Source of the DNA: Ryuthela nishihirai | Lineage: Eukaryota > Arthropoda > Arachnida > Araneae > Heptathelidae | NCBI GenBank assembly: GCA_038380435.1 | Contig: JAWZYU010000020.1 | Coordinates: forward strand, 44,920,307-44,984,306 | Length of the DNA stretch: 64,000 bases | Direction: 5' to 3' | Shown here: positions 35,669-45,851 of the stretch, piece by piece | Layout of the letters: each line of letters starts with the position of its first letter | How positions within the stretch are numbered: the first letter of the stretch is position 1 | The notes under the pieces: model-generated | The model's input: only the letters and a program-made list of their open reading frames with translations | The model's database searches: none | What the model was told of the DNA's origin: nothing | Position numbers and translations under genes: made by a program

Positions 35669-35709
35669 CCCATGGCTGCTTGAGGATGAGGATGATGATG
35701 AGGTACATC

Positions 35710-36562
35710 TACCTAGTAGCATGTTGCACCTCCTTTGGCCTTCAGAACAGCCTGAATTCGTTGGGACATGGAACTTGCAAGATGTTGGATACATTGTGCA
35801 AGAATGTTGTACCTAGCAGAACTGATTCTGTGCCATAGTTGCTGCAAATTGGATGATAGCACAGTCTAGCTGTGAACAGCCCTTACCACCTCATCGCAAA
35901 GATGCTCAATAGGGTTTAGATCTGGGGACTGTGCAGGCCTATAAAGCAAGGAAATTTTGTTGGGAATGTTACTTGAACCTTTTGGTGACTATATGCAATG
36001 TGAGCAGGTGCATTTTCATGCTGAACATGTCCATCTGAGTAAGGATTAATTAGCCATGAAAGGATAAACTTGGTCAAGACAAGATGGCTCCATGGCCTTA
36101 TGTTGTTTGCACCAAATTCTGATCCATTAACATGATTCAGAAGAAACCTTGATTTGTCCGACCAGGCTACATTTTTCCAGTCCTCAACTGTCAGTGCTCC
36201 TGCCCCACTGGATGTGCTTTCATATTCTTCGCTAACAACATTGGCACTCAACATAGTCAACCGCTGTTTAGTCCAATCACAAGGTCCGATACACAGTGAG
36301 ATGGCCTGCACACCAATATTTAATTTTGCTGTGATTTGCCTGATTGAGGCCTGTCTGTTCCGTTCTGAGGTTAGGCTCAGTGATTCTTGCCAGTCTTCTT
36401 TGACCTTCTGATCCACAGATCAGTGATCACTGGTAGTTTTTTGCTTTTTGCACCATTCTCGATAAACCCTTGAAACGTGTGTGAAAAACACAAGAGGATA
36501 GCTGTTTGGTAGATGCCAGAACCAACATGCCTAGCACCAAATGTTGCCACATTCCAAGTCAC
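35710..36562 (-). pseudogene. Tc1 transposase relic (nested element)
   Basis: - strand translation gives the DDE transposase order: an arm with VEDWKNVAWSDKSRFLLNHV (catalytic Asp in WSDKSRF), a short block with GHVQHENAPAHIAYSH (consensus second-Asp block; here Glu replaces the Asp), then PQI/LNPIEHLCDEVVRAV (consensus PDLNPIE) and the C-terminal LKAKGGATCY next to the TIR. The middle segment between the first and second catalytic blocks is deleted, and there are stops and shifts (e.g. after AVHS). It is clearly dead. A helix-turn-helix N-terminus is poorly preserved before the SINE insertion at 36573. Confidence 0.75.
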
Positions 36563-36572
36563 TCAGACGTCT

Positions 36573-36950
36573 TGGGGGTGGCTCAGTCAATGGTGTGCCA
36601 GGCTCATAATCTTCAGTTCTCAGGTTCGAGTCCCAGCTTGGTCAGTGTTGAGATTTATCTCTACAAAAAACTCCCTGCCCACGGTCACTAGGGGAACACT
36701 GATGGGCTTGGAAAGGCCGCGTCCATCGGTTGGGATGTTAAGACATGGCCCCATGTATGGGAGAGCCATACCCTGTGCATGTTAAAGAACACATTGGATG
36801 GCCTTGACAGGAAGCTACCATCTATCTCCCAAGAGCTGTTGCAGTGGGTCCCCTCCCCCAAACTTTGAGCCTTTGGGTCCTTGTGACCTGAACATTTAGC
36901 CCATGGAGTGCAAAAAGTGCCCTCAGAGGTAAAACAACTCAACCAACCCA
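36573..36950 (+). mobile_element. SINE family A copy inside the Tc1 element
   Basis: Head GGTGGCTCAGTCAATGGTGT, B box GGTTCGAGTCC, ends GTAAAACAACTCAACC. It splits the Tc1 sequence between CACTCAGACGT and CTCGTTTTGCCCATTC, and is therefore younger than the Tc1 insertion. Confidence 0.88.
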
Positions 36951-37683
36951 GGTGGCTCGTTTTGCCCATTCTAACACTCAGTCCAACTCTGATGTTTGAA
37001 GAGCTGGTCTACCTGATTTATACCACACACCATGGCCACATGATGTATTACATGTTGGAATGAACCATTTATTTGATGGTGGTGTACCTAATATACTGGC
37101 ATCTCAGTATATTTGACCTAAAGAGCTTAATTTTTCTTCTTAACATCACATAACATCTATGAAGTCCCTCAATATAATGAATTCTTATATTAGCATCAAG
37201 CCAGTGATTCAAAGCCAGAATTGGGCCAAAATTATTCAATATTATACTATTTGAATTTTTTTCCCTAATTACATTCAATGTTTCTTGTGCCTTGCAAGTA
37301 TAGACTAGTACTGGGAGGAAAACAAATCTTTTACTTAATGGATGAATTAAATATAGATTAAGTTAATTCTATAAACACTCTAAGGAGAATAGAAAAACGA
37401 ACAAGGATGTAAATAAATTCTTAAGAAAAATGGGAAAATGATGGTTTAAAATTAAAAAGAAATTATTTTTCTATCAGTGTCAATATCAATCATTATTATT
37501 CACTTGCCCTCTAGTAAAATATCATGGGAAGGCAATTTTCAAACCCTGGCTCACTTTTGTCATAGGCTCAGCCATTATTTATAAAGATTCTGTTATCAGC
37601 CACCCACCACCACTACTTTAAACTGGTTCATGCTTTTGCTTTCTGTATAATATGGAAAATAGAAATAAAGGATGAAATAAATA

Positions 37684-37861
37684 TCTCCTCAAGTAGCTGC
37701 TTGCCGTAGAGGTCTGACAGGAGCCTATCAGTTTATACGTCATAGTAGGAAGGTCTATGAGGATGGTTGGATCTCAGCTGAAAGACAATACAAACATCCA
37801 TGCCTTACCCAGGGCTCAAACCCAGTTCCCTTTGATCAATAGCCAATTGCTAACCACTCAG
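37684..37861 (-). mobile_element. SINE family B, near-full - strand copy
   Basis: CTCAAGTAGCTGCTTGCCGT, CTGACAGGAGCCTATCAG, and head side CCCAGGGCTCAAACCCAGTT then TTGCTAACCACTC on the + strand. Confidence 0.87.
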
Positions 37862-38502
37862 CAGAAAGTAGTAATTCCTTTTTTGTATAAAGTATTTTTA
37901 GATATGCAAAGTTTCTTAGATAAATGGGGGGGAAAATAGGCTGTTTCATGTGAATTACATTTCTATGTATTCTTTATGACTGGGATGTCATCTCACAATA
38001 TGATACTAAATCATAATTGTAGACAATGCCCTTTACATGTATAAGTAAACATGGCAGTACTGCATTTTATGATACAAAGTTGCATTGTTTTACCTTAGAG
38101 CAACATTTTTTGCACACGAACTAAGTGATCAGCCCATTTTTACACAATATAATGGATAAATATTTTGTGGAAAAAACTAATATATTGACATTAAAATGTC
38201 ACCCAGGTAACGCTGTGGTTGTCACCTATGTTTACAATATAATGATATGTTGTTTATGATGAAACATCCTCCAGATCCCTTAATGGTAACTGATTAGAAT
38301 GAAAAAGAGAAAGTTTTTCTTAAAAAATATATGAATGCCTTTTTCTAAATTATTTCTATAAAAGAAATACTATATGTCATAAGCTAATAAAGATGCATAC
38401 AAATTTCAGCTTCATAAAATTTCTACCAATTATGGGCTAAAATACTATATTACTAGGCAGTAAAGAGACCATACAACAAAAATATGCAATATATATGTGT
38501 GT

Positions 38503-38645
38503 TTTGAGCCCTGGGTAAGGAATGAATGTATGTGTCGTTTTTTCTGCTGAGGTCCTGCCATCCTCTCAGATCTTCTACTATGGCATATAAACTGATAGGC
38601 TCCTGTCAGAGCTCTGTAGCAAGCAGCTGCTTGAGGGGGTATATA
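38503..38645 (+). mobile_element. SINE family B, 5'-truncated copy
   Basis: Starts at TTGAGCCCTGGGTAAGG (B-box end), body TTTTTCTGCTGAGGTCCTGC, CTGATAGGCTCCTGTCAG, ends GCAGCTGCTTGAGGGGGT. Confidence 0.86.
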
Positions 38646-38802
38646 TTTTATTTTTATAATGATGAGCATTTATTGCTAAATTGCATAGATTTTTGTTTCC
38701 ATACATAAAAGAAAACCAGCAGTAATGAATAATGGGACATAAAGTAATTTTTCTAAACTGCAGATATCACTAAACTACAAACATCAGTTAAGCACTTATA
38801 TA

Positions 38803-39368
38803 CACTGGCTTCCATAAATTAAGGAAAATCCCTATGTTAAGTCAACGGGAAGCTAATGTCAAAGCTCTATAACTTCTAAAATAAGTTTTTTTTTTGTTTT
38901 GAAAAATGTGATTGCAGATAAAGATTTCAATCAAATAAATCAATATCTCGGTTTTCAACAATATTTGTTCAGTATTTAATGAGTTCTGGAAGTTTGAATA
39001 TTTAGCGATAACAATGCCAGCCACAAAAAATGACTTCAGAAGTTAATTAAAACTTAGTAATAAGTATTGTATCAAAGTATTTAATAAAATAAGTTTGTAT
39101 TTTAGAACTTTGTGTAAAGAATTTTTTCACTATTTCTTCACTATTCTTCAGTTAAGTTTCTTACTATTGTTAAATATTCAAATTTCCATAACTTGTTAAA
39201 TACTGAACATATATTGTTGAAAAACGAGATATTGATTTATTTGATTGAGATCTTTATCTGCTATCACATTTTTCAAAATGAAAAAACTTGTTTTAGAAGT
39301 TATAGAGCTTTGACATTAGCTTCCCACTGACTTAACATAGGAATTTTCCTTAATTTATGGAAACCAGT
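38803..39368. mobile_element. 566-bp MITE with ~200-bp terminal inverted repeats
   Basis: Outermost CACTGG..CCAGTG is flanked by TATA on both sides (TA target duplication). The left arm CACTGGCTTCCATAAATTAA matches the reverse complement of the right arm, and the match runs for about 200 bp with few differences (shared AGCTAATGTCAAAGCTCTAT, AATATCTCG and GTTCAGTATTTAA). Only a short unique centre remains, around 39010-39160. The TIR-dominated, ORF-free structure is that of a Tc1/mariner-type MITE or foldback element. Confidence 0.88.
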
Positions 39369-39553
39369 GTATAAACAGTGATATCCAAGGCCACTTCTTT
39401 CAATAGGTGCATATCACTGAGCGAACAAAATTTCATTCCACACTAAAAAAAAACCGATATTTTCATCAGAGACAACTATTTTAAGCAGAGCATATTGTTA
39501 AACAACATATTATCTGAAATAATAGTATTTCTCAGATATACCTGGTATTAATT

Positions 39554-39755
39554 TGTTAGATAAATATAGAGGAAAAATTGTCATTAGCCGAGTGGGATCT
39601 GAACCCATGAAAGAACCACACATAAAGCCACTAATAGAGGATGATTGTTTGGCAGCTGGTAGCTCAGTGGTCAGAGCACCTGACATGTTATCAGGAGGTA
39701 ATGGATTCAGGTCCCACTCGGCTAATGACAATTTTTCCTCTATATTTATCTAACA
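39554..39755. repeat. Inverted repeat with 54-bp arms and a tRNA-like core
   Basis: Left arm 39554-39607 and right arm 39702-39755 are reverse complements with about two to three mismatches; each begins/ends TGTTAGATAAATATAGAGG. The centre (about 39655-39720) looks like a tRNA: A-box-like TAGCTCAGTGG, anticodon arm CCTGA-CATGTTA-TCAGG with a 7-nt loop, and B-box-like GATTCAGGTCC. Part of the T-arm and acceptor side (CCCACTCGGC) falls in the right arm. This is probably a tRNA-derived element that duplicated into a hairpin. Confidence 0.75.
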
Positions 39756-40408
39756 TGTTATCTTTTTGCAATTGAAAAAAATCAAAAACTAAATATTCTC
39801 ATCAGTAATAGCTATTGAAAATGCATTTTACTAAAAGACACATTTTTCTTCTATACATAAAATAACATAACTAAATAATCTCATTGGGAACAATTATTTT
39901 AACCATAACTTATTGCTAAACAACACATATTACACCATTTAAAAAATTCCAAAACTAAATAATCTCATTGGAGACAACTATTTTACCCAGAAAATACTGC
40001 TTAATTACTTCATACCAATATGTTCTGAGTAAAATTCCCATATTGCTTACTATTTCACTTTTAAGTACAGATTGAATCTAAACTTTCATATACTTAAAAT
40101 AAAAACATATTCTCATTGTAAACATATAGAAAAATTAAAAAGTACTCATCTTGGCACAAAGTTCACCTTGCATCATAAAGCTAACATATGTAAATTACCC
40201 GTTTGTAGGCCCAGATCTAGAAAAAAAGGGGAGGGGGAGGGCAAGACTAGATTTCCATTGCAGTATAACATTTTTCCTCCATTTTACAGATCTTTAAAAA
40301 AAAAATGAAAAATGAGTGAAATTATGCATCAATTTAATAATGCTTTCATTCCCTTACAAGCATTTTCAAAGGGGGGTTTTATTAAAATAAAATTTCTAAC
40401 CAAAATGT

Positions 40409-40790
40409 GGGACTGGGGTGACTCAGTTAGTAGTGTGCCAGGCTTGTAATCTGCAGTTCCCAGGTTTGAGCCCCAGCTGGGCCAGTGTTGAGATTTAACT
40501 CTGCAAAAATTTCCCACCCTGCCCTCAGTCAGTAGGGGACACGGATGGGCTTGGAAAGGCCACTACTTATCAGATGGGATGTAAAGCCATGGTTTCATAT
40601 GCAGGAAACTCATATCTTGTGCATACTAAAGAACACTTGGATTGCCTTGATGGAAGGCTACCATCTCTCTCTTAACAGTGGTCAAGTGAGTCCCCTCTCC
40701 CCAATCTTCTCTGAGACCTGGGGTCCTTGTGACCTGACCATTTAGCCCATTGTGTGCAAAAAAGTTGCTCAGAGGTAAAAAACTCAACTC
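40409..40790 (+). mobile_element. SINE family A, old copy
   Basis: Head TGACTCAGTTAGTAGTGTGC, B box GGTTTGAGCCC, ends GTAAAAAACTCAACTC. Many CpG-to-TpG changes. Confidence 0.85.
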
Positions 40791-41148
40791 TAACCAAAAT
40801 GTAAAACATTAAATAAGACATTTTTAGAGTGGTTAAGTGAAAAAATTATCTGGCAAGGCAATTGATTTTGGAGGTTTTGCACTGTTCACATTCATGAATT
40901 CTCTGACCTATTTGTAACTATGGAATACAAAACACTTCTTGGCTGGTGTTTCTTTTTTTGCAAATCACACCACACATTTTCTCCTAGGCTGTTGCACTTT
41001 AGGGCTCCTCCTGGCAAAGTATTTACAATAGATGCACAAAGGCTAAAATATTTTCATTAGTTTTTTTTAAATTCAATGTTAAACAGTATAGTTGCAAAGA
41101 AAGATGAAAAAACTGCAATGATATGTTGTCATCTCCCTACACTCTCTC

Positions 41149-41474
41149 TGGTCCCAGCTGGGTCAGCGTTGAGATTTATCTCTGCACAACTCCCTGCCTG
41201 TCCATGGTCAGTAGGGGACACTGATGGGCTTGGAAAGGCCACTGTCCATCAGATGGGATGTTAAGTCATGGCCCCGTGTGTGGGAGAGCAATTCCCTGTG
41301 CACGTTAAAGAACACGCTGGATGGCCTTGACGGGAGGCTTCCATTTGTCTTTCAACAGCTGTTCCAGTGGGTCCCCTCCCCCAACCTTCTCTGAGGCTTT
41401 GGGGTCCTTGTGACCTGGCCATTTAGCCCATGGTGTGTAAAAAAGTGCCTCTCAGAGGTAAAATAATCCAACCT
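41149..41474 (+). mobile_element. SINE family A, 5'-truncated, with target duplication
   Basis: Begins inside the B-box region (GGTCCCAGCTGGGTCAGCG) and keeps the whole body to AAAATAATCCAACC. TACACTCTCTC flanks both sides (41138-41148 and 41475-41485), so the truncation occurred at insertion and not by later loss. Confidence 0.88.
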
Positions 41475-41939
41475 TACACTCTCTCCTATTACTGTGATAA
41501 AAGATTGGAGTTTTTTGTTGGAAAAGCAAGAAACGATGCCAACTCTGACACCTCCCTACCCTGTGTAACATATGTAACAAAATCATTAATCTTTCCTTGA
41601 GGTATTAATTTGTGGATGATATCTCACCATTTTGTTTGTACCAGACCCACCCATCCTTAAATCATCAAAAGTGTGTGAAAAAAATTGTATGTATAAATAA
41701 GTATTAGAATAACTATTTGTATTGCTTGTTTTCATATCTGTTATTCAAATAATCCAATATAAAATATTAACAACACTGTTATAATAAATATTTGTATTTA
41801 TTTATTTATTTAACATTGCACACAACTGAGCTCATTGGTCCCTAGACCACTTGCTCATAAAAATTTTTAATCAATGTGTTTTGTTATTGCATTGAAAAAT
41901 ATTACCAAATGTTTTTATATCTTGAATACTTTTCCATAG

Positions 41940-42091
41940 TTAGCAAAAACAGCTCCTTTGTTGGCTAAAATGGCTGAAATATATACGGTGGATATTGGTG
42001 ATGCTCCTATATATACACAATACTTTGATATCTCCTTTATTCCTGCTACAGTTTTCTTTTTCAATGGACAGCATATCAAAGTTGATTATGG
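41940..42091 (+). CDS. TXNL4B: TXNL4B coding exon 2
   Basis: Middle exon, 152 nt. It enters in phase 0 after the acceptor TTTTCCATAG and leaves after GG at the donor GG|GTAAGTA, so intron 2 splits a glycine codon. The peptide contains AEIYTVDIGDAPIYTQYFDI and then the family hallmark IPATVFFFNGQHIKVDYG, the central strand and cis-proline segment of the Dim1/thioredoxin-like fold. In classic thioredoxins the cis-proline lies opposite the CxxC; here it is the Pro of FIPATVFF. The sequence matches the human orthologue along its whole length. The flanks are AT-rich intron. The opposite strand carries a shorter spurious ORF. Confidence 0.95.
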
Positions 42092-42260
42092 GTAAGTATA
42101 TTTTTAGCACATAATTTAACAAAATAGAAATAGATTTTACTGAAATATAAACTTTTCAGTTATATTAACTAATCAAAATAAATTTTTCATTTTTAGTGCT
42201 CTAACATGTTTATTTTTGTGTTATGTGTTTGTTTTCATTATTTTAAATTACATTTTGTCA

Positions 42261-42445
42261 CCAAATGGTTAGCATGCTGAGCTACTGTTTCAAAGAGATC
42301 TGAGTTCGAACCCCAGGTAAGAAGTTTATGTTGTTTTTCTGCTGAGGTCCCGCTTTCCTCATATAGTCTATTATAGCCTATAAACTGATAGGCTCCTATC
42401 AGACCTCTATAGCAAGCAACTGCTTGAGGAGGTATTTATTTATTT
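42261..42445 (+). mobile_element. SINE family B, full copy with altered stem
   Basis: Head AAATGGTTAGCATGCTGAGC, B box GAGTTCGAACCCCAGG, body TTTTCTGCTGAGGTCCCGC. The palindrome reads CTGATAGG/CCTATCAG (42385-42402): both arms differ from the family form at the paired position, so pairing is kept. Confidence 0.88.
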
Positions 42446-43899
42446 ATTTCAATTGACTGTAACACTATATTTTAAGACCATTATGTTTTAAGAGATATAT
42501 TTTATTACAAGAAAAGCATACCTAAAAGAATTTTAGAAAATTATTTGAAATATCTTGTACATAGATGACAGACATACACAACTTGCGCTAGGGCTTATGC
42601 TTTCCAATAAATCAAATTAGTAGTGGTGTATTAGTGACATTGGCATTGTATACAAGCTGAAGACTGATGAGCTCTGTAATTTGCACAGATAAATCTCGAA
42701 CATCAAAAATAGATGGTAAGTTAATTCAGCCAGTATCCTGGAGTGTAGTTATCATTTGCCTTCATATACCATGTGAAGTAGTCCTCATTACCTTTACACT
42801 GGTGTTGCCAGATTTACGTTTCGCTTGCCCCCTAGACATATGAAATGGTAGTGCATTCTCTTGTGGTTAAATTTCTTTTCGTTTTTCCAAGCATGAATAA
42901 AGAATTACTCTAATGGAAGGGGTGAGGGATTTTAATGATGAATAATAGTTTTGTTATGGAACACTACAGAATTCGTATTTATAGCATTCAATATGTGGTA
43001 TTTATAAACTATTCATTTTTCTGCAGAGTACTTTTACAGTGCTTGGGCTGCATTTTTTTATGCAACATAACTGGTTTGTACAAAAATATTTTTTTTTTCA
43101 TTACCATGGTAACAGTAATTTGGGTTTACATCAAACACAACATACCGTTATCACAGTATTAATAATTTGTGTTTTAAACAAATGCAATATAACAAGTTAA
43201 TCCAAGAATTCCCCTCTAAAAATTCACTAATTACTAAAAAAAATACCATCAAACAACCAATAAACACAAAAACCATTAACAAAACAGTGTCTTTCCTCAT
43301 ACTACAAATTGCTCCGATCCTCTTCCCTCCCCCTCTTTTCCCAATATTTAAAACACTCTATAAAATTGCTTTTTAAATTTTTAACATCAGGATATTGATT
43401 TTTTTTTTTACTACTGGAAATCCAGTAATATCAGACTTTCGATTTTAAAGACTTATTTTCTGAAATGCTTCTAAATTTGTTTTTAATTGTTTCTCAAATG
43501 GATACTGCAATTATAAACAATAATTAATTAGAGACATTCGAAAGTGAAACTGCTAGCGATCTATAATGGTGGCAGTCAGAACAAGCATTAGGATTACTCA
43601 GAGGTTTTTTTAAATGTTAGAACTTTATTTATCAATATTTTTAATTACATTTAAAGCATATCAACAAGTTAAGGTCAGGATCAGTGTATTGTTCACAGTC
43701 CTCAGCCAACAGATGACACTGCTCAAGAAGCGTATGACATCAAAGTGTAACATAGAAACATAACCATTGGTTGTTGGTGGCCTATAGTTCTATGATTTAT
43801 TTATTTTCTGAAAACACTTTAAAATAAATCCAGCCACCATAATGAGTTCAGTTTCAGAAACCCGACACTGTAAGGAACCCCTTACAGGGTCGTTAATCA

Positions 43900-44560
43900 T
43901 ATCTGGAGTCTGCTTGTGTTTTCTCCTTTTCAAAGTGTTCCCCATTAAAAGTTATGCACTTCACCATTGTCTAACCCAGGCATCAAATACTTCCTTCAAG
44001 CCATTGTGTAAAATTTTTAAGAGCACCATCATCGTGGCCACTCTAGCCTTCTCATTATTTCCAATGACATTTTAATGTTGATTTCAGCTTTGGAAACAAC
44101 AAATCACAATATACAAGATTGGGGGAATAAGAGGAATGATCTCACATCTCAGCACTGATCTTGGTGACAACAGTTTGAACTGAAACAGCAGACCTCATAT
44201 TGTCATGGCATATATAAGACCTCATATTGTCATGGCACAGAAACCATTATCCCCTTTGAAATTCTTTCATCAAAAATGTTTGGAACATTTTTCACCAGCC
44301 ACATGATGAAGTTCTGTTCAAAGGACTTCTTCATAAGCTTCCTTATTCATTATTGACCCTAGTGGTGTAAAATGTGTTACAAAGAATGAATATTTATCAA
44401 AGTTTCTAATGTTAAAAAGGACTAGATGAAATTATGCTCTTAATGAGTTCCACTATCTGGCCAATAAAAGCAATACTAGCCATCTTTGGGAAGAGTGAAT
44501 TATTTGGTATATAGCCCATAACCCAAGAATTTTAAAAGGTATCTAGCTCATTGAAGGAGC
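43900..44560 (-). pseudogene. Mariner transposase relic
   Basis: - strand reading contains YSPNLVYCDLLFPKLKSTLK, matching the mariner block YSPDLAPCDFFLFPKLKSxL with the catalytic Asp changed to Asn. Downstream (lower coordinates, ~44000-43910) is LKEVFDAWVRQW..CI..NGEHFEKEKT, the C-terminal block normally W..RW.KCI...GEYFE. Stops and shifts are frequent. The N-terminal half is not clearly legible, so the upper limit is approximate. It lies within TXNL4B intron 2. Confidence 0.62.
44190..44240. repeat. Short direct duplication in the mariner relic
   Basis: The phrase GACCTCATATTGTCATGGCA occurs twice, about 26 bp apart, separated by TATATAA. It is a small tandem duplication that further breaks the transposase relic. 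Confidence 0.8.
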
Positions 44561-44894
44561 TTATTTCAATTTTCAGTCATCTTTATTGTTTCTATGATTC
44601 AGTTTTATCGGTGTGCAAATTATTTTAAACATCTTTATATTAAAAATATAACTAATTTTTCTGCTGCTGTACTCTACTATAAAGCTATTTAATTTTTCAA
44701 ATGCAAAAATGAAATACATTGCTAACAGACACAAGCTTCAGGTAATTCACACTTCAAGGTAAATTGCTAATGACTAACAATCAAGAATAAATTGCAAAAC
44801 CTAAAACTGTTTAAATCGAATTTTATCCCTTACATTATATTAACTCTCACAACTAATTAATATATTTGACTAAGAAAACAAAAACATTAAACAA

Positions 44895-44996
44895 CTGATA
44901 GTATGAAATTTTTCATAGTATCAATTGATATTATACTGATAGTATGAAAACTAATAGTATGAAATTTTGATGATATGAAACTGATAGTATGAAATA
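44895..44996. repeat. Short minisatellite, unit CTGATAGTATGAAA
   Basis: The unit occurs four to five times with variable spacers (CTAATAGTATGAAATTTT, GATGATATGAAA). It lies in TXNL4B intron 2. Confidence 0.8.
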
Positions 44997-45170
44997 TTTT
45001 CAAAGTGGAATTTATAAATAGTTAGATATAACTTGCATTTCAACTTGAAAAATTTGCACTCTGCTCATACACACTACCTTCAAAATATACTGCCTGTAAA
45101 ATAAGTTCCATCAGTGTTTTTCTTTAGTATACTACTACTAGTTGCCTACTAATTTTAACAACTTAATATG

Positions 45171-45325
45171 GAACCTGGGTTCGAGCCCCGAGTAAGGCAT
45201 AGATGTTCGTGTTGTTTTTCTGCTGAGGTCCTGCCAGCCTCACAGACCTTCTACTATGGCATATAAACTGACAGGTTCCTGTCAGACCTCTGTGGCAAGC
45301 AGCTGCTTGAGGGGGTATTTATTTT
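45171..45325 (+). mobile_element. SINE family B, 5'-truncated copy
   Basis: Starts GGAACCTGGGTTCGAGCCCC, body TTTTTCTGCTGAGGTCCTGC, CTGACAGGTTCCTGTCAG, ends AGCAGCTGCTTGAGGGGGT. Confidence 0.87.
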
Positions 45326-45851
45326 TATTATAATCCTAGTTACACTTCACAATAAATAATAGCCATATCACTTATGAAAAGATTTTGCTGTTGTCTAAAT
45401 GTGTAGGCTAATGCCATCTAAATTCTTGTGAAACTTTTATGGAATAAAAAAAATGCAATGAGCAACACTTGTATAGCTACCTGAACTTATAAGTGAACCA
45501 TAAGCTAGGCTTATTTGTATTCAAAAGATTATTTAAATATTTTAATTTTTTATATAATGTTCTAAACTAATAATAATAATCAACAGAGAAATGGTGGAAA
45601 TTAGTTTAATGTAAACTCCAATTTTGTTTAGTTATATATCTTTTGCCAGCAAACTAGTTTTATCATTCTTTTAGCCCATAAAAATTTTTTGGAGCCAATC
45701 TGAGAGAGGATCATCATATGTATTGGGCCTTGATTAATCATATAAAAAAAAGTAAATTTCTAGATACAAATTTTCAAGGTTTTTTTATGGTATACTTTAT
45801 AATAATTTATCTCTCTTTTTTTGTATTTACATTATTTTGTTATTGTTATAG

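Larger units (their letters stand above)
32150..35700 (+). mobile_element. RTE-like non-LTR retrotransposon (LINE), copy 1
   Basis: A nearly full-length LINE inside TXNL4B intron 1. After a GC-richer 5' region come an AP-type endonuclease and a reverse transcriptase in one reading direction, then a short 3' tail of GATGAG/GATGAT repeats instead of poly(A). Such microsatellite-like tails and the order EN-RT in a single polyprotein are typical of RTE-clade elements; the clade name is inference. The 5' boundary is approximate. The element ends exactly where Tc1 terminal sequence (AGGTACATCTACC) resumes, so it was inserted into that transposon. Confidence 0.85.
31458..37107 (-). mobile_element. 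Tc1-type transposon interrupted by nested insertions
   Basis: Both ends carry the same inverted terminal repeat: CTGAAATGCCAGTTTATTAG at the left and its complement, with two mismatches over 27 bp and running into GGTACACC, at the right. Each end is flanked by TA (31456-31457 and 37108-37109), the target duplicated by Tc1/mariner elements. Internally, 35701-36573 and 36950-37107 are Tc1 sequence on the - strand. The rest is foreign: LINE copy 1, a foldback sequence near 31499-31940 and a SINE A at 36573-36950. The termini with TTATTAGGTACACC resemble a Tc1 family widespread in fish and invertebrates. Confidence 0.75.
31071..41939 (+). other. TXNL4B: TXNL4B intron 1 (10.9 kb, repeat-filled)
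   Basis: Phase-0 intron with donor GTAAGA and acceptor TTTTCCATAG. Most of it is mobile DNA: a Tc1 element with nested LINE, foldback and SINE (31458-37107), SINE family B copies, a 566-bp MITE, a tRNA-cored inverted repeat and two or three SINE A copies. I see no host exon inside it. Much of the intron's length is later insertion. Confidence 0.85.
42092..45851 (+). other. TXNL4B: TXNL4B intron 2 (3.8 kb)
   Basis: Intron splitting a glycine codon (phase 2). It holds SINE B copies at 42261 and 45171, a dead mariner transposase, a short minisatellite and otherwise AT-rich sequence. Short ORFs near 42935, 43167 and 43842 resemble no protein in their own frames. Confidence 0.8.

Noticed and set aside
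39655..39720. A functional tRNA gene
   Set aside because: Position 33 of the anticodon loop is not T, the B box is imperfect, and the acceptor side is shared with an inverted-repeat arm. It is treated as tRNA-derived, not as a working gene.
45718..45851. Upstream in-frame extension of TXNL4B exon 3
   Set aside because: Low-complexity hydrophobic reading before a good acceptor; exon 2 ends in the phase needed to join at 45852.
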